From: Zygnema cylindricum
Lineage: Eukaryota > Streptophyta > Zygnematophyceae > Zygnematales > Zygnemataceae
Reading direction: 5' to 3'
Assembly (NCBI GenBank): GCA_037447655.1
Contig: JBBHKE010000229.1
Span: forward strand, 204,761 to 268,760
DNA: 64,000 nt
The notes beneath the pieces were generated by a model. That model did no database searches and had not been told where the DNA came from. It saw nothing but the letters and a program-made list of their open reading frames with translations. Made by a program: the position numbers and the translations under genes. Positions 54,243 to 64,000 of the stretch are shown here, one piece after another. Within the stretch, counting starts at the first letter, position 1; the number at the start of each line of letters is the position of its first letter.

Positions 54243-57174
54243 GACAAGGTATTTGCGCTGCACATTGTTTTTTTCAGCATGCTTTTTATTTTCAGAAAGT
54301 ACTATGCATGGTCAAGTCAGTTTTTTCACTTTTCCAGGATTCTTTGTGTTTTCAAGTTATTCTTAACCTTTCAAGGTTATCCACTCCTCTGGACTTTTGT
54401 AGCTTCCCGTATTTTGCTTGTACAGAAAAGTTATAACCAATGTTGTAGCTTGGTTAAAGCTTTACTTCAGCATTCGATTGTGTCATTGATAAATTCAAGT
54501 TTTTTTTTGTTTTGTTTTTTATGTCTTTGGCAACACCTATTTTTGTTTAGTGGCTGTGTTTTGGACCTAAAATGACCTAAACAACAGCACGGTGTCTGGT
54601 TAATTGGTATGCAGGATTTAGTCACACCCTAGTTTATGTTATAGTTTTGACTTCTTATTTCACGATTTGGTTGGAGACAGGCGATAATACCTTTGTGGAT
54701 GATGATTTTCACCACGATAATGGACTGTTGGCTTCTTTCCAAAATTGATCCTCGTTGAACGGCACTCCCTTTGTGTGTACTGGTATTTGGAGCTGTCATA
54801 CCTCGCAGGCAGATGTTCTCCTCGAGCACCTCTAATTAGGACGGCTCCTGGGCTTCCTCATGAAATTGTGCTGTTGCCTCTTGAGGAAAGTATTCCATTG
54901 CAGGGAATTTACTGATGCGTGATCACCGGAGTACAAAAAGCTAGCATGGACAGCCGGTTGAACATTGAATTTTGGATTTACTTTTAGTTGAAAGAATCTC
55001 TATTAGTCTTTTGGACTTGTGAGAAATAGGTATTGAGCAGGAGAGAGATACTGTAGGCAAAATTTGGTCGTCTTTGTGCATGGTGGCCACCAAATGTAAT
55101 TGTTCTGCTCTGCATATTTTGGCGTTGCCAGACTTAACTGTAGTGTCATTGGCCTGGGCCTTGTTTTTATGATTATATTGGCTTTCTTCACACAATATAA
55201 TCATCATGAGCATCATCGTGACCTTTTCATTTAAAAGTTCAGTGGCTTGCATTGGTAAGTGGCTTGCGTTGTGTCTATTAGCACTTTTGTATCTTAGTCT
55301 TAATTTGTTTCGAGAGGTATTAATGGCTCCAAAAAAGAATTTGTTGTTCCCTGACTGGTGTGATGTAGCATGTTAAGTTAAGCTTTTGGCAAGTAGTTGC
55401 AGAACTTTTTGTGTTTAAAAGGAGGGAGAAATGCTTACAGTTCACTTGTGCATTTGGTTACAACCGTGACACTCTTCCCTGCCTGGTGACCAATGGGAGG
55501 CTGGTTTAATTTGTTGTTTTATTTCTTGTTAAAGGTTTTGAAAAGTCCTCTTGGTCTGCGTTTGTTGTCTTGTCTGAGAATTTTTGAACCTCTGGTATTT
55601 TTTTTTAAATTTCTGGTCTCTCTGTTCTTGTCACAATGACTCTGTGATGGAGATACTAGCTTATTGCAGAGAAAATGTCACTCAAGTCTCAAAGCAATCA
55701 CAGATTGAAACTTGTTTTTTTTCTGGCTTTCATGTATGGGAATATGCTACAAGTTAGGGCATTCTTGAATTTCATGTACAGGCATATATTACTAGGCTGG
55801 TAGGTCATAATTACGGCTCCCTGGAGAGTACCATGTGTAGTACTGTGTTGTTAATCCCCTGGATATATGTTCCCATGTACATGCACTTAAACTAGCAACC
55901 ATGTTCCTGGAAATGCAGGTAGAACAAACCCGGTAGGATGTTACAGACTTGTCCCATCACGGGGTTGATATGTGAACAGAATACTGTGATTTGGTTCCCA
56001 GTGGTCATGTGAATATGCTAATCTCAGTCATAGGGTGGTTTGACAGCATTGTAAAAGTACATGAATTCAGTGGAGCAAAAGTCACTAGTAAGGTCCTCTC
56101 CTTTTCCCCACCCTGTGTTCTACTAGTTGTCATTCTGCCTAGGTGAACCTCATGTATGACATATGTTGACCTATCATTTGGATAACTTTGAAATGAAGGA
56201 GTCCAAGAGATTAGTGCTGTGGTTATCCAATACCTACACAGTAAACTGTGTGGAGAGTGGATGTGAGAATTTTTTACTGTCGAACAAAAAAGAGGAAAAA
56301 ATGGTCAGTGTCTGTGAGAAGTGCTCTCTGCAAACCTTTGGGGCTTTTGGAACTACCTGAGTCACTTCTCTTACCCCATTCATCCACACCAGCCCAAATA
56401 ACCAGAGGAATAAAAAAAAATGGGAAGTTGGGCAAGGAACGCTTTGTGCTAATTGACTTCAGTCTCAGGGATGCAAGTGCTCTTGCTTGCTCTCGAGAAT
56501 ACTTCCACTCTTCAAATAATTTGTGAAATCATCATCTGACAATAAAAAAACAAGTAACAATAACCATAGTTTAACGGATTTCTGAGAACAGAATTTGTGA
56601 AGATGTGATGTTGACACAGTGACCATTAGTTATTCCCTGTGGGTTAAAGAATGAGAACATTGCCAAAAAAAGTCAATAGTCACACTCCCAAACGATATAA
56701 CTACTGAAACTTATTATATACTGTAATCCCTTTCAAGGATTAGATTTTTGAGCCTGCCTGTGTTCTTCATGCATTTCTTTTATTTTTGGTCTACATGGAT
56801 AGGCAAATGATTGAAGAATTGCGTGGGTAATTGAAACTCCAGGAGTTACAGCATCGTAATGAAATAACAATAATGTTTTCTTGTCTTATACAAACTTCTT
56901 TCGCCTTTCGTCATTCGTGTTTTTTTACCAAACTCTCAAGGGAAATTGTTATGATTTTGGGTCGTAAAGTGCGAACTTACACTAGTGTGATTAATTACAA
57001 TTGAGATGGGCAGTTTAGGTTGAGATTGAAAACACTATTTTGTTTGCCCCGTCGTCATATCAACCCTTCAAATTTTCAAACAACATAATTGAGGATATGT
57101 GGCGTCCATAAAGATTCCACCTTTTCGTACACCAATTTTATAGATTATTATATTTATTTTTCAAGCATATATTG
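54243..57174. other. Actin 3' UTR and spacer
   Basis: The sequence just after the stop is T-rich and probably the actin 3' UTR. The following 2.5 kb is AT-rich and seemingly unique. The open frames (54941-55252, 56248-56526) have no domain. I see no repeat or RNA gene until the TIR element at 57175. Confidence 0.4.
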
Positions 57175-59371
57175 CATAGTTCAAAAGTAGGTGAAAGTAG
57201 GCCCATACAATATGCCTATTGTACGCAAAACATACAATATGACCTTAAGACCCATATTGTATTGGTCGCAAAATGAAAAATAAAAGTAACAGGGTTGAGT
57301 TGCACATCGTTCGATAGAGAATTAAACGTCATCGGACGGTCGGTGATCAAAGTAGCGATATAAGAAGATCACACTAATTTTATTCCCAATAACGCGTTGG
57401 TAATACCATCAAAGTACAAAACATGATTGTCACTAAAAAGTATTGATGACCAACAAAGGTTAAAGACCAAAATCCTTAAGGACTAAAAATACAACAAAAA
57501 TGCATGAAAAGCTCAAAAGGAAAGAAAGAAAGCAAGTACAACAAAACCAAACTATTCAAACAGTACAAAATAACCTAGACGCTAAAGCCTCAAACTACAC
57601 CCAACTAAATATCAAAACTATGGATATCGTCTATATGCGCCAGGTGGCGCGGCGGTAAATCTCGCAGTCCTTGGCCATCAGTAACCACAATGCTCTGTCG
57701 GAAAATGGCCGAAGCTTCGGAACGTTGAAGGGCGACAGAGATGCGTTGGCGGTAGAAAGCTGACATGAGAGCTGGAGAAGGGCTACCCGACCCTCTAACT
57801 TTGAAAGATCGTCGAACGCAGTCGTGCAAAGAGTTGTCGAAAGACGAGTCTAAGGTCCCAAATATCTCCAAAGCAAATGGTGTGAAACTATCAGGGTCTC
57901 GGTGCGCGTAGTCACGTTCTTTCGAAGCCGCTGCATCCCGAGCTGCAACACCAGTATGTAATGCCGCGCGCGAGGAACATGGGATCCTGTAGGGTCTCTG
58001 AGGACTACGTTCCCCAATGTTCTCGCCGCGCCATGTAGAAAAACTAGATCCACACGAGGACCCCGTGTACCCCTAGATTGAGAACATGGTGGTAATATGT
58101 GCGACACCTCGCGCTTGATTGTGTAACCTGCTTCAAAACCCACGGCAACGATAGCATCCCATCCCATGTCTTGTGTTGTTGTTAGCTCCCCACCGTGTGA
58201 GCAACGTATCAAATGTACCCCTTGCTAGTCTATGGATTGACCACTGATGCTACGGGGCTTGCCTAAAAGGAAAGGGTGCGGCAAGCCAAGTCGTAAGCGA
58301 AGCGCAGCATAAAATTGAGGAGAAGATAAACGGAGCGAAGTGAAAATTGGTGTAGCAATAAGCCAAGCTCCAACCCCAGGCCCCCAGCACGGTCGAAGTC
58401 GACTCCACGCTTCTGCCATAGGGAGCGCCTGAAGTAGATCATTGAATTCGGCGGGGGCTACCTTATCGGCGATGTGTTGTTGCATGCGTGAGTGAATTTC
58501 GGTGATGTGGGAAGGGAACGAGGGAACTTCAACTTGGGCCTCAACTGGTAAAAGCGCTCGAGAGGACAATAATGCTTGTTGGAATGAGAGGAAACCCTTG
58601 TCGACGTGAGAGACCGCAGGAGGTAGAATAGGATTGTCATCCACCAAAAACCTTAAAGTAATAATTGATGCCACCAAAGCCCAACTCCCTAGGTAAGCGG
58701 ATGGTGCCAAGGTGGTTGTAAGACGAAAATCGAGACCCCCGCAAGAGACTAGCAAAACAGCTTGTCTACGAGCAAGGAGGCCTTTCGGCCGATCAAAAAT
58801 ACCGTGGCCCACAAGTTGATGTATAATATAAAAGAGCCGATCATCAAATTCGGAGAGGGAAGAAAAGGAAGAAGACTTCGAGGGTAAAGTGCTGGCCAAG
58901 TTAAAAGGGCGTTGGGCAATACAACGTGTTAAGATAGTAAACGCGACTTATAAATCCGAAAGTTTGGGGAGGTCCTCACGATGAGAAAGGTCATTTAACA
59001 AAGCGTCTTTAACAAATTGGTTTACAAAATGAGGGGCTCCAATAGGAGAACCTTAAGCCCTTATACCCTCATGAGGAGTTAAATTACAAAATCCTAAAGG
59101 GAGAAAGAATTCGGGTGGAAGACCGGTTGGGCTCCATGCAACACATTTGGTGAATTTGACAGAAAGGTGAATTTTAGAAGTTGCTCTACAAAATGGTGAA
59201 AGGCAGGAACAACTTGGTCTGGCGGGCCGACTATGTGAGTGTCGTCAGCAACTGAAGGGAAAAAACTGTTGGATTGGCACGTGAAGCCGGTCCAATACGG
59301 GGTAGAATATGGAAATATCCATACTCGAGCCGCCTGTAATAAATAGGTACGGACCCGCCAGTCTCAACATC

Positions 59372-59443
59372 GAGCTGGTGGCACAGTGGTAGTGCGTTCG
59401 CAGCTGAAGTGAAAGGTCCCAGGTTCGAACCCTGGCCGGCTCA
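59372..59443 (+). ncRNA. tRNA-like Pol III unit in the 5' LTR of the TRIM
   Basis: These 72 nt fold as a cloverleaf: acceptor GAGCTGG/CCGGCTC (7 pairs including one G-U), D stem GCAC/GTGC, anticodon stem TTCGC/GTGAA (one G-U), T stem CCAGG/CCTGG (5 of 5), T loop TTCGAAC and discriminator A. A box TGGCACAGTGG and B box GGTTCGAACCC are near consensus. A TTTT terminator follows at 59445-59448. The seven-base anticodon loop AGCTGAA would give anticodon CTG but has G instead of the universal U33, so translation use is unlikely. It is best seen as a tRNA-derived promoter within the LTR. Confidence 0.75.
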
Positions 59444-59657
59444 ATTTTCCCAAGTGTGGGACATGCCGAATCCCGGATTTCTAGGAAATCTAACATGGTA
59501 TCGGAGCCAGCGGGATTGCGGATGGTTTGACCGGCTTTCCTGTGAGGGGGGGTGTTGGATTGGCACGTGAAGCCGGTCCAATACGGGGTAGAATATGGAA
59601 ATATCCATACTCGAGCCGCCCGTAATAAATGGGTACGGACCCGCCAGTCTCAACATC

Positions 59658-59729
59658 GAGCTGGTGGCACAGTGGTAGTGCGTTCGCAGCTGAAGTGAAA
59701 GGTCCCGGGTTCGAACCCTGCCTAGCTCA
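59658..59729 (+). ncRNA. tRNA-like Pol III unit in the 3' LTR of the TRIM
   Basis: Second copy of the tRNA-like unit. The D and anticodon arms are identical to the first. The T stem (CCGGG/CCTGC) has one mispair and one G-U pair. The acceptor GAGCTGG/CTAGCTC stays fully paired with one G-U: changes at both of its strands relative to the other copy still allow pairing. TTTT follows at 59731-59734. Confidence 0.65.
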
Positions 59730-61572
59730 ATTTTCCCAAGTGTGGGACATGCCGAATCCCGGATTTCTAGGAAATCTAACAGAAACAATTTGGAATAGCC
59801 CACCCGATGCTTTAAGAGCCTGCAGGTGAGCGAGGGCAAACAAAGGGGCTCCTAAAGGGTCACCTTAGGGGCCTCCAATGGAAAAAGTAAAGGGTTGGGT
59901 TTGGAGTATCATGCACGGAAAAAATAGGAGATTTGGTTAACATGGGACAGCGCAAGTCGAAGCTCATGGAAAATCGCGTTGCGATTAACCGTGTTAAAGG
60001 CGTTGGCAATGTCGACTTGGAAAATGACCCAATCCGGATGCAAGTCAAGAATCGCTTGTAAACCGTGGACTATAGCCTCAAAACCCCCTCGTGTTGCGAC
60101 ACCAAATTGATTTGGAGAAAATGATATTGGAAAGCACCTTGAAGATGTAAACACATTGATCTTGCCACGCGACGATATTACACTTCCGTTGCAGCAATCG
60201 GTCGGACACCACCAGCAAGCTTTGAGACAGCGCCAAGACGTGCCGCTGCGAGAAGTTGGACTATAGTTGGTGGCACAAGACCCTGCGTTAATTGAGAAGC
60301 CACTCTAAACAACAAATCAAAACCTTGTGATGGATTTTTCGGAAAGGGAATATATCGCGGAAAAACTCATAAACCATCCACCATGGTCCCCCAGCTGAGA
60401 GATGAGGGGACTGGACTAGAGCTTTAGTAAAGGCATCTTGGTCGATGTCAAAGGGGTTCTAAAGGTTCATATGAATGAACAAATGTTAAAACATTAGCAG
60501 GTGCAATAGGATGAAGGTCTCGCATGGCTTCAACTGTCGACGTTATTGTGGGAGATAGTGTGAAAGGTCGTTGTGCACGGGCAACACGAGAGAGCTCACC
60601 ACCTCGACCAAGGTGTAGGGCCCGCCGCACGCTAGCCGTAGAAGTTAGAACTGGAGCTTGGGTGTGAGGAGGCGTCACAGAAAGGCCAATTACGTGGTTT
60701 GTGTGTTATTGTTGAAGAGATTCCCAATCTCCACGAAGAAAATGTTCGCAGCGTGGCCGTGTCTCTTGTGCCTCGCTAACACCTCCACGGGGAGGTAGAA
60801 TCAAAACCCAAAGGTGAAATAAAAGGAACAGATTCCATGCAACAAGATTATTAATATCATCAGCCAAAAGCCCAAACGGGAACCGAAGCGCACATTGAAC
60901 GATCTCTCGAATATGAGGATGAATCCACCAATAAAGTCGTGGTCTAGGGTAACCCTAATTGTAACATCCCATAACGTTAAGATTGCGGACAAAATCCCAA
61001 TCGTGGTGAGAGGGGTGGCATTAGAGTGGGGGAGCATTGGTGTTGTCTTGGGCATTAGAAGGGGTTGGAACAATCTTGGGACACACTTTTACATGTCGCG
61101 CTAAACCGACACCTTGAGCGTAAGGTTTCCCACAACTCGGACAATGGACCCGTGATGTAGGGGTGCTAGAGGAAGGGTGGAGAAGCGTAGGGGAATGATA
61201 AGAAGAATGGGTTGGATGTGGGGCCGGAGAAATATGGACTTGAGAGGGAGGTATGATGTTTTTGTGAGGGGGATGGGATGACAAAATTGGTACATGGGGG
61301 AAACCTAAGGGTTGGTTGGTTGGAGGAGGGGTAGAAGGGCTCTCCGATGGGGGTGGAGGAAGACGATGGTCGGAAATGAGGGTCAAAGACAAGTCTTGAG
61401 GTTGTTGTCGCCAACGAGGAGGGCGATACCGCGGTGTAGGGAAAGGTAGGGTATGGTGCTCTACAGATTCGGGCGAAGGCACGGGAACAAGGGGATTGTT
61501 TTGGTTAAAGGGTTGGGGTGAGGGTGTGGCGGTGGGTGGTGGAGGAGGCGTTTCAAGAGGGTGGGACAACCA

Positions 61573-62576
61573 TGTTGAAATAAATAGTTTTTGGGTATTT
61601 TCTAGGTCTAAATATATTAGCGTAAACAAATAAAAAAAATACAGGCAGCCTGCCTCCAACTCTTCTCTTTTACCCCCATACTTGTTCTAATCACTGAAAC
61701 AGGGAGAGAGTGATGGAGCCATGGCTACCTCGGCTCCATAGGCAGGACTAAAGAGTGACTTAAGTCACTCTCAACAAAAGGTTGAGTCCGGCAGGACTCG
61801 AACCTCCAACCGGCAAAGTGCGGTGTAGTCGTTAGCTCTAACCAGTTTTTGGTAGAAGTCCGTTCAGATATATTGGGTTTGATATGTATTTAAATTATTG
61901 TATGGTACTAAGACCGATTAACTAAAATATGTACAAAGGAACATAGTACTAGTTAAAGTTTAGTGCAGACGTCATTTCGCACGAAACAAATGAATCGGAT
62001 TTTGTTTCGACGACCGACATTTAATGTCGGATTTAATCCGACGGCACACATCACTGCCGAGATCGCGGAATGGTCACTTTGGCGTTTAAGGACGTGGCAT
62101 GACCTAGCGCTGCGTGGAGGGATAACATTTGGTCGCAAGAATTATGGGGAACATATGGACGAGTGGAAGGGTGACAAGCGTCCACTCAGTGGCCTTGTCG
62201 TACACAGGCCGTACAGAAAGGACATCGACCGTAGTACCTTACTGTACTTTACAGCCATATTATTGGTTCGTACTTCAGTAGATAGGGGTTGTGAGAGGGG
62301 TTTAGGACTTAGGAAAAATCTGGTAGGTAGTCACATCTCTGTAAGAGAGCTTTGTATAAAATTGGCATTTTTGCCGGCTCATAATTTATCGGCTGGTTGG
62401 CCGTTTTCATTGATTTTTTTTGTTACGGACTCAGGGGAGTCTAAGCTGCAAAGGGTTGCAGTCAGACTGTCAGTTTGCCTTCTTGGGCAGCAGTGGTTGT
62501 GGCTTGAAGTGGGTCAGTTAAAAACTATCTAGAGGCTTCCAGAATTCTGTAGCCCAATGGAGGACACAGAATTGCA
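61573..62576 (+). mobile_element. Solo Ty1/copia LTR (about 1 kb)
   Basis: It starts TGTTGAAATA and ends about ATTGCA. It aligns by eye along its length with the 3' LTR at 44790-45831. Flanks AACCA and AACCT are a 5-bp TSD with one difference. No internal region or partner LTR is present, and the LINE-like N-terminal reading frame resumes on the far side, so it is a solo LTR inserted in that gene. Open frames inside it (61963-62532) are not genes. Confidence 0.75.
61789..61850 (-). other. tRNA-like sequence inside the solo copia LTR (antisense)
   Basis: On the minus strand CTGGTTAGAGC is followed by the perfect B-box form GGTTCGAGTCC (61794-61804). It is at the same LTR position as the unit at 45000-45066. 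The 5' half does not form a proper cloverleaf. Confidence 0.5.
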
Positions 62577-63283
62577 AACCTTGAGGAGATGGTTTGTACA
62601 AGCGGATGCGTTGTAGAGGATGGGGAAGGAGAGCGAGACGCTCTTCGTTTATGACATGCCATAAGAACTGAAGAGTAACTTGTCAAAGGTCCGCAAATAA
62701 GTGGGGCCCACAAAGGTCTCGTCCAACCGCGCAAGACGAAAGGGGGAGCAAGTAAAGGCGAAAACCTGAAATTGTGAATTGAAAGCCCCGCACGGTGGAA
62801 GCGTTACGACTTTATTTTGCGATGGTTTTTTTGTTTTGTTTCCTTCGCCAACTAGTCTCCCACTGGATGATTTGCTGCTACCTTAACCTACTGCAGGCTG
62901 GAACGCTCACTAAATGTCGTGTTCCACCCGCGGTGTGGATGGTTGAGCACGACCACCAAGGTGTTCAGGTGTCACTCACCCGAAAGGGTCCGGGCGTCCA
63001 CGAACGACAAAAGAATTTTCAAACTAGGTCGTCAGGTCCTCTTCCTTGTGTGGAACAAGTTCAAAATCCTATTGGCGGACTAATATGACGCGAAATTGGG
63101 CGGCAAAGATGGTAGGCGATCGCCACAGAAGGAAAAAAGGAAATCATTCGAAAGTGATAGAGCCGATTATGGAAGAACGACAGAACGGATGGATCTAATT
63201 TTCCGGCTATTATAAAGGGTTGTGATGCACGCCAAATTTGGCGCCGGATACACGAAAAACACGAAAAGAATGATAGAAATCCT
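62577..63283 (-). other. 5' part of the LINE-like element
   Basis: The minus frame 62734-62577 (SRSPSPSSTTHPLVQTISSR) continues the Pro/Ser-rich N-terminal region across the solo LTR. The remaining 550 bp up to the TSD is presumably the 5' UTR. The + frame 62795-63088 has no domain. Confidence 0.45.
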
Positions 63284-63363
63284 TAAGAAGATCACATGAA
63301 AAGCCCATAACACAACTTGCGCCTACCAAAGGCCTACCATAAAACGCCTACTTTTGAACTATG

Positions 63364-63615
63364 ATATATTGTTGCTGATCGAGTAATTGTCAGTATGGGC
63401 TATATTTAGTGTTGACAATGTCCTTAATGGACATGCACCTGTCGCTCTAATTACGATATTGGAAACTGTAATTTTGAAAGGACGGATATTTTGACTTAAT
63501 AATTGAGGTACAAACGAACCACAATAAAGTCCGGTATAGTACGGTGCTGTACTATACAGTACGATTTTACGTGGACAAACTGGAGTTACGTTACTGTACT
63601 TTAGTTAGCTCAATG
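63364..63615. other. Spacer between the nested stack and its sister copy
   Basis: The first 8 bases are the right TSD. The rest is AT-rich with AGTACGGT-type repeats near 63540; no gene. Confidence 0.35.
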
Positions 63616-64000
63616 CATAGTTCAAAAGTAGGTGAAAGTAGGCCCATACAATATGCCTATTGTACGCAAAACATACAATATGGCCTTAAGACCCATATTG
63701 TTTTGGTCGCAAAATGAAAAATAATAGTAACAGGGTTGAATTGCACATCGATCGAAAGAGAATTAAACGTCATGTCTAAATTTTGAAAAACATTCGGACA
63801 AATTTTTATTTTTCCGTGAGTTTTGAGGTTATTTTTATTTATACCGTCAGATTTGGACGATCGGACGGTCGCTGATGAAAGTAGCGATCTAAGAAGATCA
63901 CGTGAAAAGCCCATAACACAACTTACGATAGGACTTACGTCCGCGTTTTTTTTTTTTTTACGGGTTTTTTTTCCCGCGGAATATCATCCTACGCCGTGTC
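63616..64000. mobile_element. Sister copy of the 57175 TIR element, right end not seen
   Basis: It starts CATAGTTCAAAAGTAGGTG and matches 57175-57372 closely by eye, with an extra block of about 100 bp at about 63775-63870. It then continues into the GTGAAAAGCCCATAACACAA block found near the right end of the first element. The right TIR is not reached before the window ends, or has been lost. Confidence 0.75.

Larger units (their letters stand above)
59267..59781 (+). mobile_element. TRIM (miniature LTR retrotransposon), 515 bp, complete
   Basis: Two direct 229-bp LTRs (59267-59495 and 59553-59781) begin TGTTGGATT and end AATCTAACA, a 9-bp terminal inverted repeat apart from one mismatch. 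They differ at about six positions (about 97 percent identity by eye). The 57-bp interior starts with TGGTATCGGAGCC directly behind LTR1, a primer-binding site for initiator tRNA-Met with one change, and ends with a polypurine GAGGGGGGG directly before LTR2. Flanks AAAAC and GAAAC are a 5-bp target duplication with one difference. There is no coding capacity, as is usual for TRIMs. It sits inside the LINE-like element, opposite in direction. Confidence 0.92.
57605..61572 (-). pseudogene. Reverse-transcriptase polyprotein of the LINE-like element (broken)
   Basis: From the N terminus: a Pro/Ser-rich segment; one zinc finger CPSCGKPYAQGVGLARHVKVC (about 61085-61147); reverse transcriptase with PNQFGVATRGGFEAIVHGLQ and FQVDIANAFNTVNRNAIFHE (about 60000-60130); and, after a gap, the catalytic ADD in VADDTHIVG (59241-59249). 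The C-terminal part (58899-58225) has LLQALPMAEAWSRLR and FYAALRLRLGLPHPF, followed by a cysteine/histidine-poor region with GPRVDLVFLH and DPTGSHVPRARHYI (58212-57850). That tail resembles C-terminal domains of RT proteins in plant and algal genomes, some of which may be endonucleases; this is inference. Stops and frameshifts separate the blocks, so it is not functional. Confidence 0.7.
57373..63283 (-). mobile_element. LINE-like retroelement, about 4.4 kb without its own insertions
   Basis: The 12-bp TAAGAAGATCAC flanks it (57361-57372 and 63284-63295), and the sister copy of the host element carries this site once and intact (about 63893). Coding remnants run on the minus strand in the order N-terminal Pro-rich region, C2H2 finger, reverse transcriptase, C-terminal domain. 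Two later insertions break it: a TRIM (59267-59781) and a solo copia LTR (61573-62576). The variable-length TSD and the absence of own LTRs argue for target-primed (non-LTR) insertion. No poly(A) tail is seen at the 3' end. Confidence 0.65.
57175..63363. mobile_element. TIR DNA element with perfect 8-bp TSD, host of a nested stack
   Basis: The left end CATAGTTCAAAAGTAGGTG and right end CGCCTACTTTTGAACTATG are inverted repeats. ATATATTG flanks both sides exactly (57167-57174 and 63364-63371). Without the retroelement inside (57373-63283) the host is only about 270 bp, so it is a non-autonomous element. A sister copy starts at 63616. TSD length and CA-start fit hAT or P-like superfamilies; I cannot decide between them. 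Confidence 0.8.

Noticed and set aside
58225-58899. Independent 224-aa cellular gene
   Set aside because: It is in line with the reverse transcriptase upstream on the same strand, lies between the target duplications of the LINE-like element, and carries the LRLRLGLP motif known after RT domains.
59372-59729. Two functional tRNA-Gln(CTG) genes
   Set aside because: The anticodon loop lacks U33, the second copy has a damaged T stem, and both lie within LTRs of a TRIM. They are called tRNA-like units instead.
61963-62532. 189-aa + strand frame as a gene
   Set aside because: It lies fully inside the solo copia LTR and has no domain.

Overview
The window is nuclear DNA from a eukaryote, most likely a streptophyte (a charophyte green alga or a bryophyte-grade plant). 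A repeat-rich charophyte such as Chara is my best guess, but that is inference. The case rests on intron-rich genes with GT-AG introns: a ROP-type Rho GTPase ending in a polybasic stretch plus CSIL; a 377-aa actin with introns at positions known from land plants; a plant-type glycine-rich CCHC protein; and an F-box protein resembling Arabidopsis At4g00755. All coordinates and splice sites were read by eye. No search or alignment program was run.

Genes, left to right: (1) 3' exon of a CCHC/glycine-rich RNA-binding protein, + strand, 903-1238; (2) nascent polypeptide-associated complex alpha, - strand, 6254-3313, 4 exons; (3) Nup62/Nsp1-type FG nucleoporin, + strand, 8072-15032, 9 exons; (4) At4g00755-like F-box protein, - strand, 25113 to about 20075, with repeat-filled introns; (5) ML-domain (NPC2/MD-2-like) secreted lipid-binding protein, - strand, 32900-28921, 4 exons; (6) ROP/RAC small GTPase, - strand, 40268-37479, 7 exons; (7) actin, + strand, 52359-54242, 5 coding exons with a leader intron. 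In all but the first gene, which is partial, exon phases add up to an open frame; only the last F-box exon is uncertain. These are unrelated housekeeping genes, not an operon or pathway cluster.

The rest is mobile and repetitive DNA: a hAT-like element inside a palindrome (6552-7547); a TA-flanked MITE family (29976, 33221, 35132, 47574), one copy of which holds a 738-bp element with 3-bp TSDs; a decayed Ty1/copia element (42490-45831); hAT-like small elements rich in CGATATATCG (48535-49347); and a 1.4-kb foldback (49375-50765). From 57175 to 63363 there is a nested stack: a TIR element with a perfect 8-bp TSD, split by a LINE-like retroelement with a 12-bp TSD, which is itself split by a TRIM and a solo copia LTR.

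The most striking items are (a) the 515-bp TRIM, whose two 229-bp LTRs each contain a foldable tRNA-like Pol III unit; (b) F-box intron 1, which starts with about 120 near-perfect GGGAGA units and ends in a long complementary pyrimidine tract; and (c) a tandem array of about 115-bp units in F-box intron 2, each carrying a diverged copy of exon 2's end and its 5' splice site.
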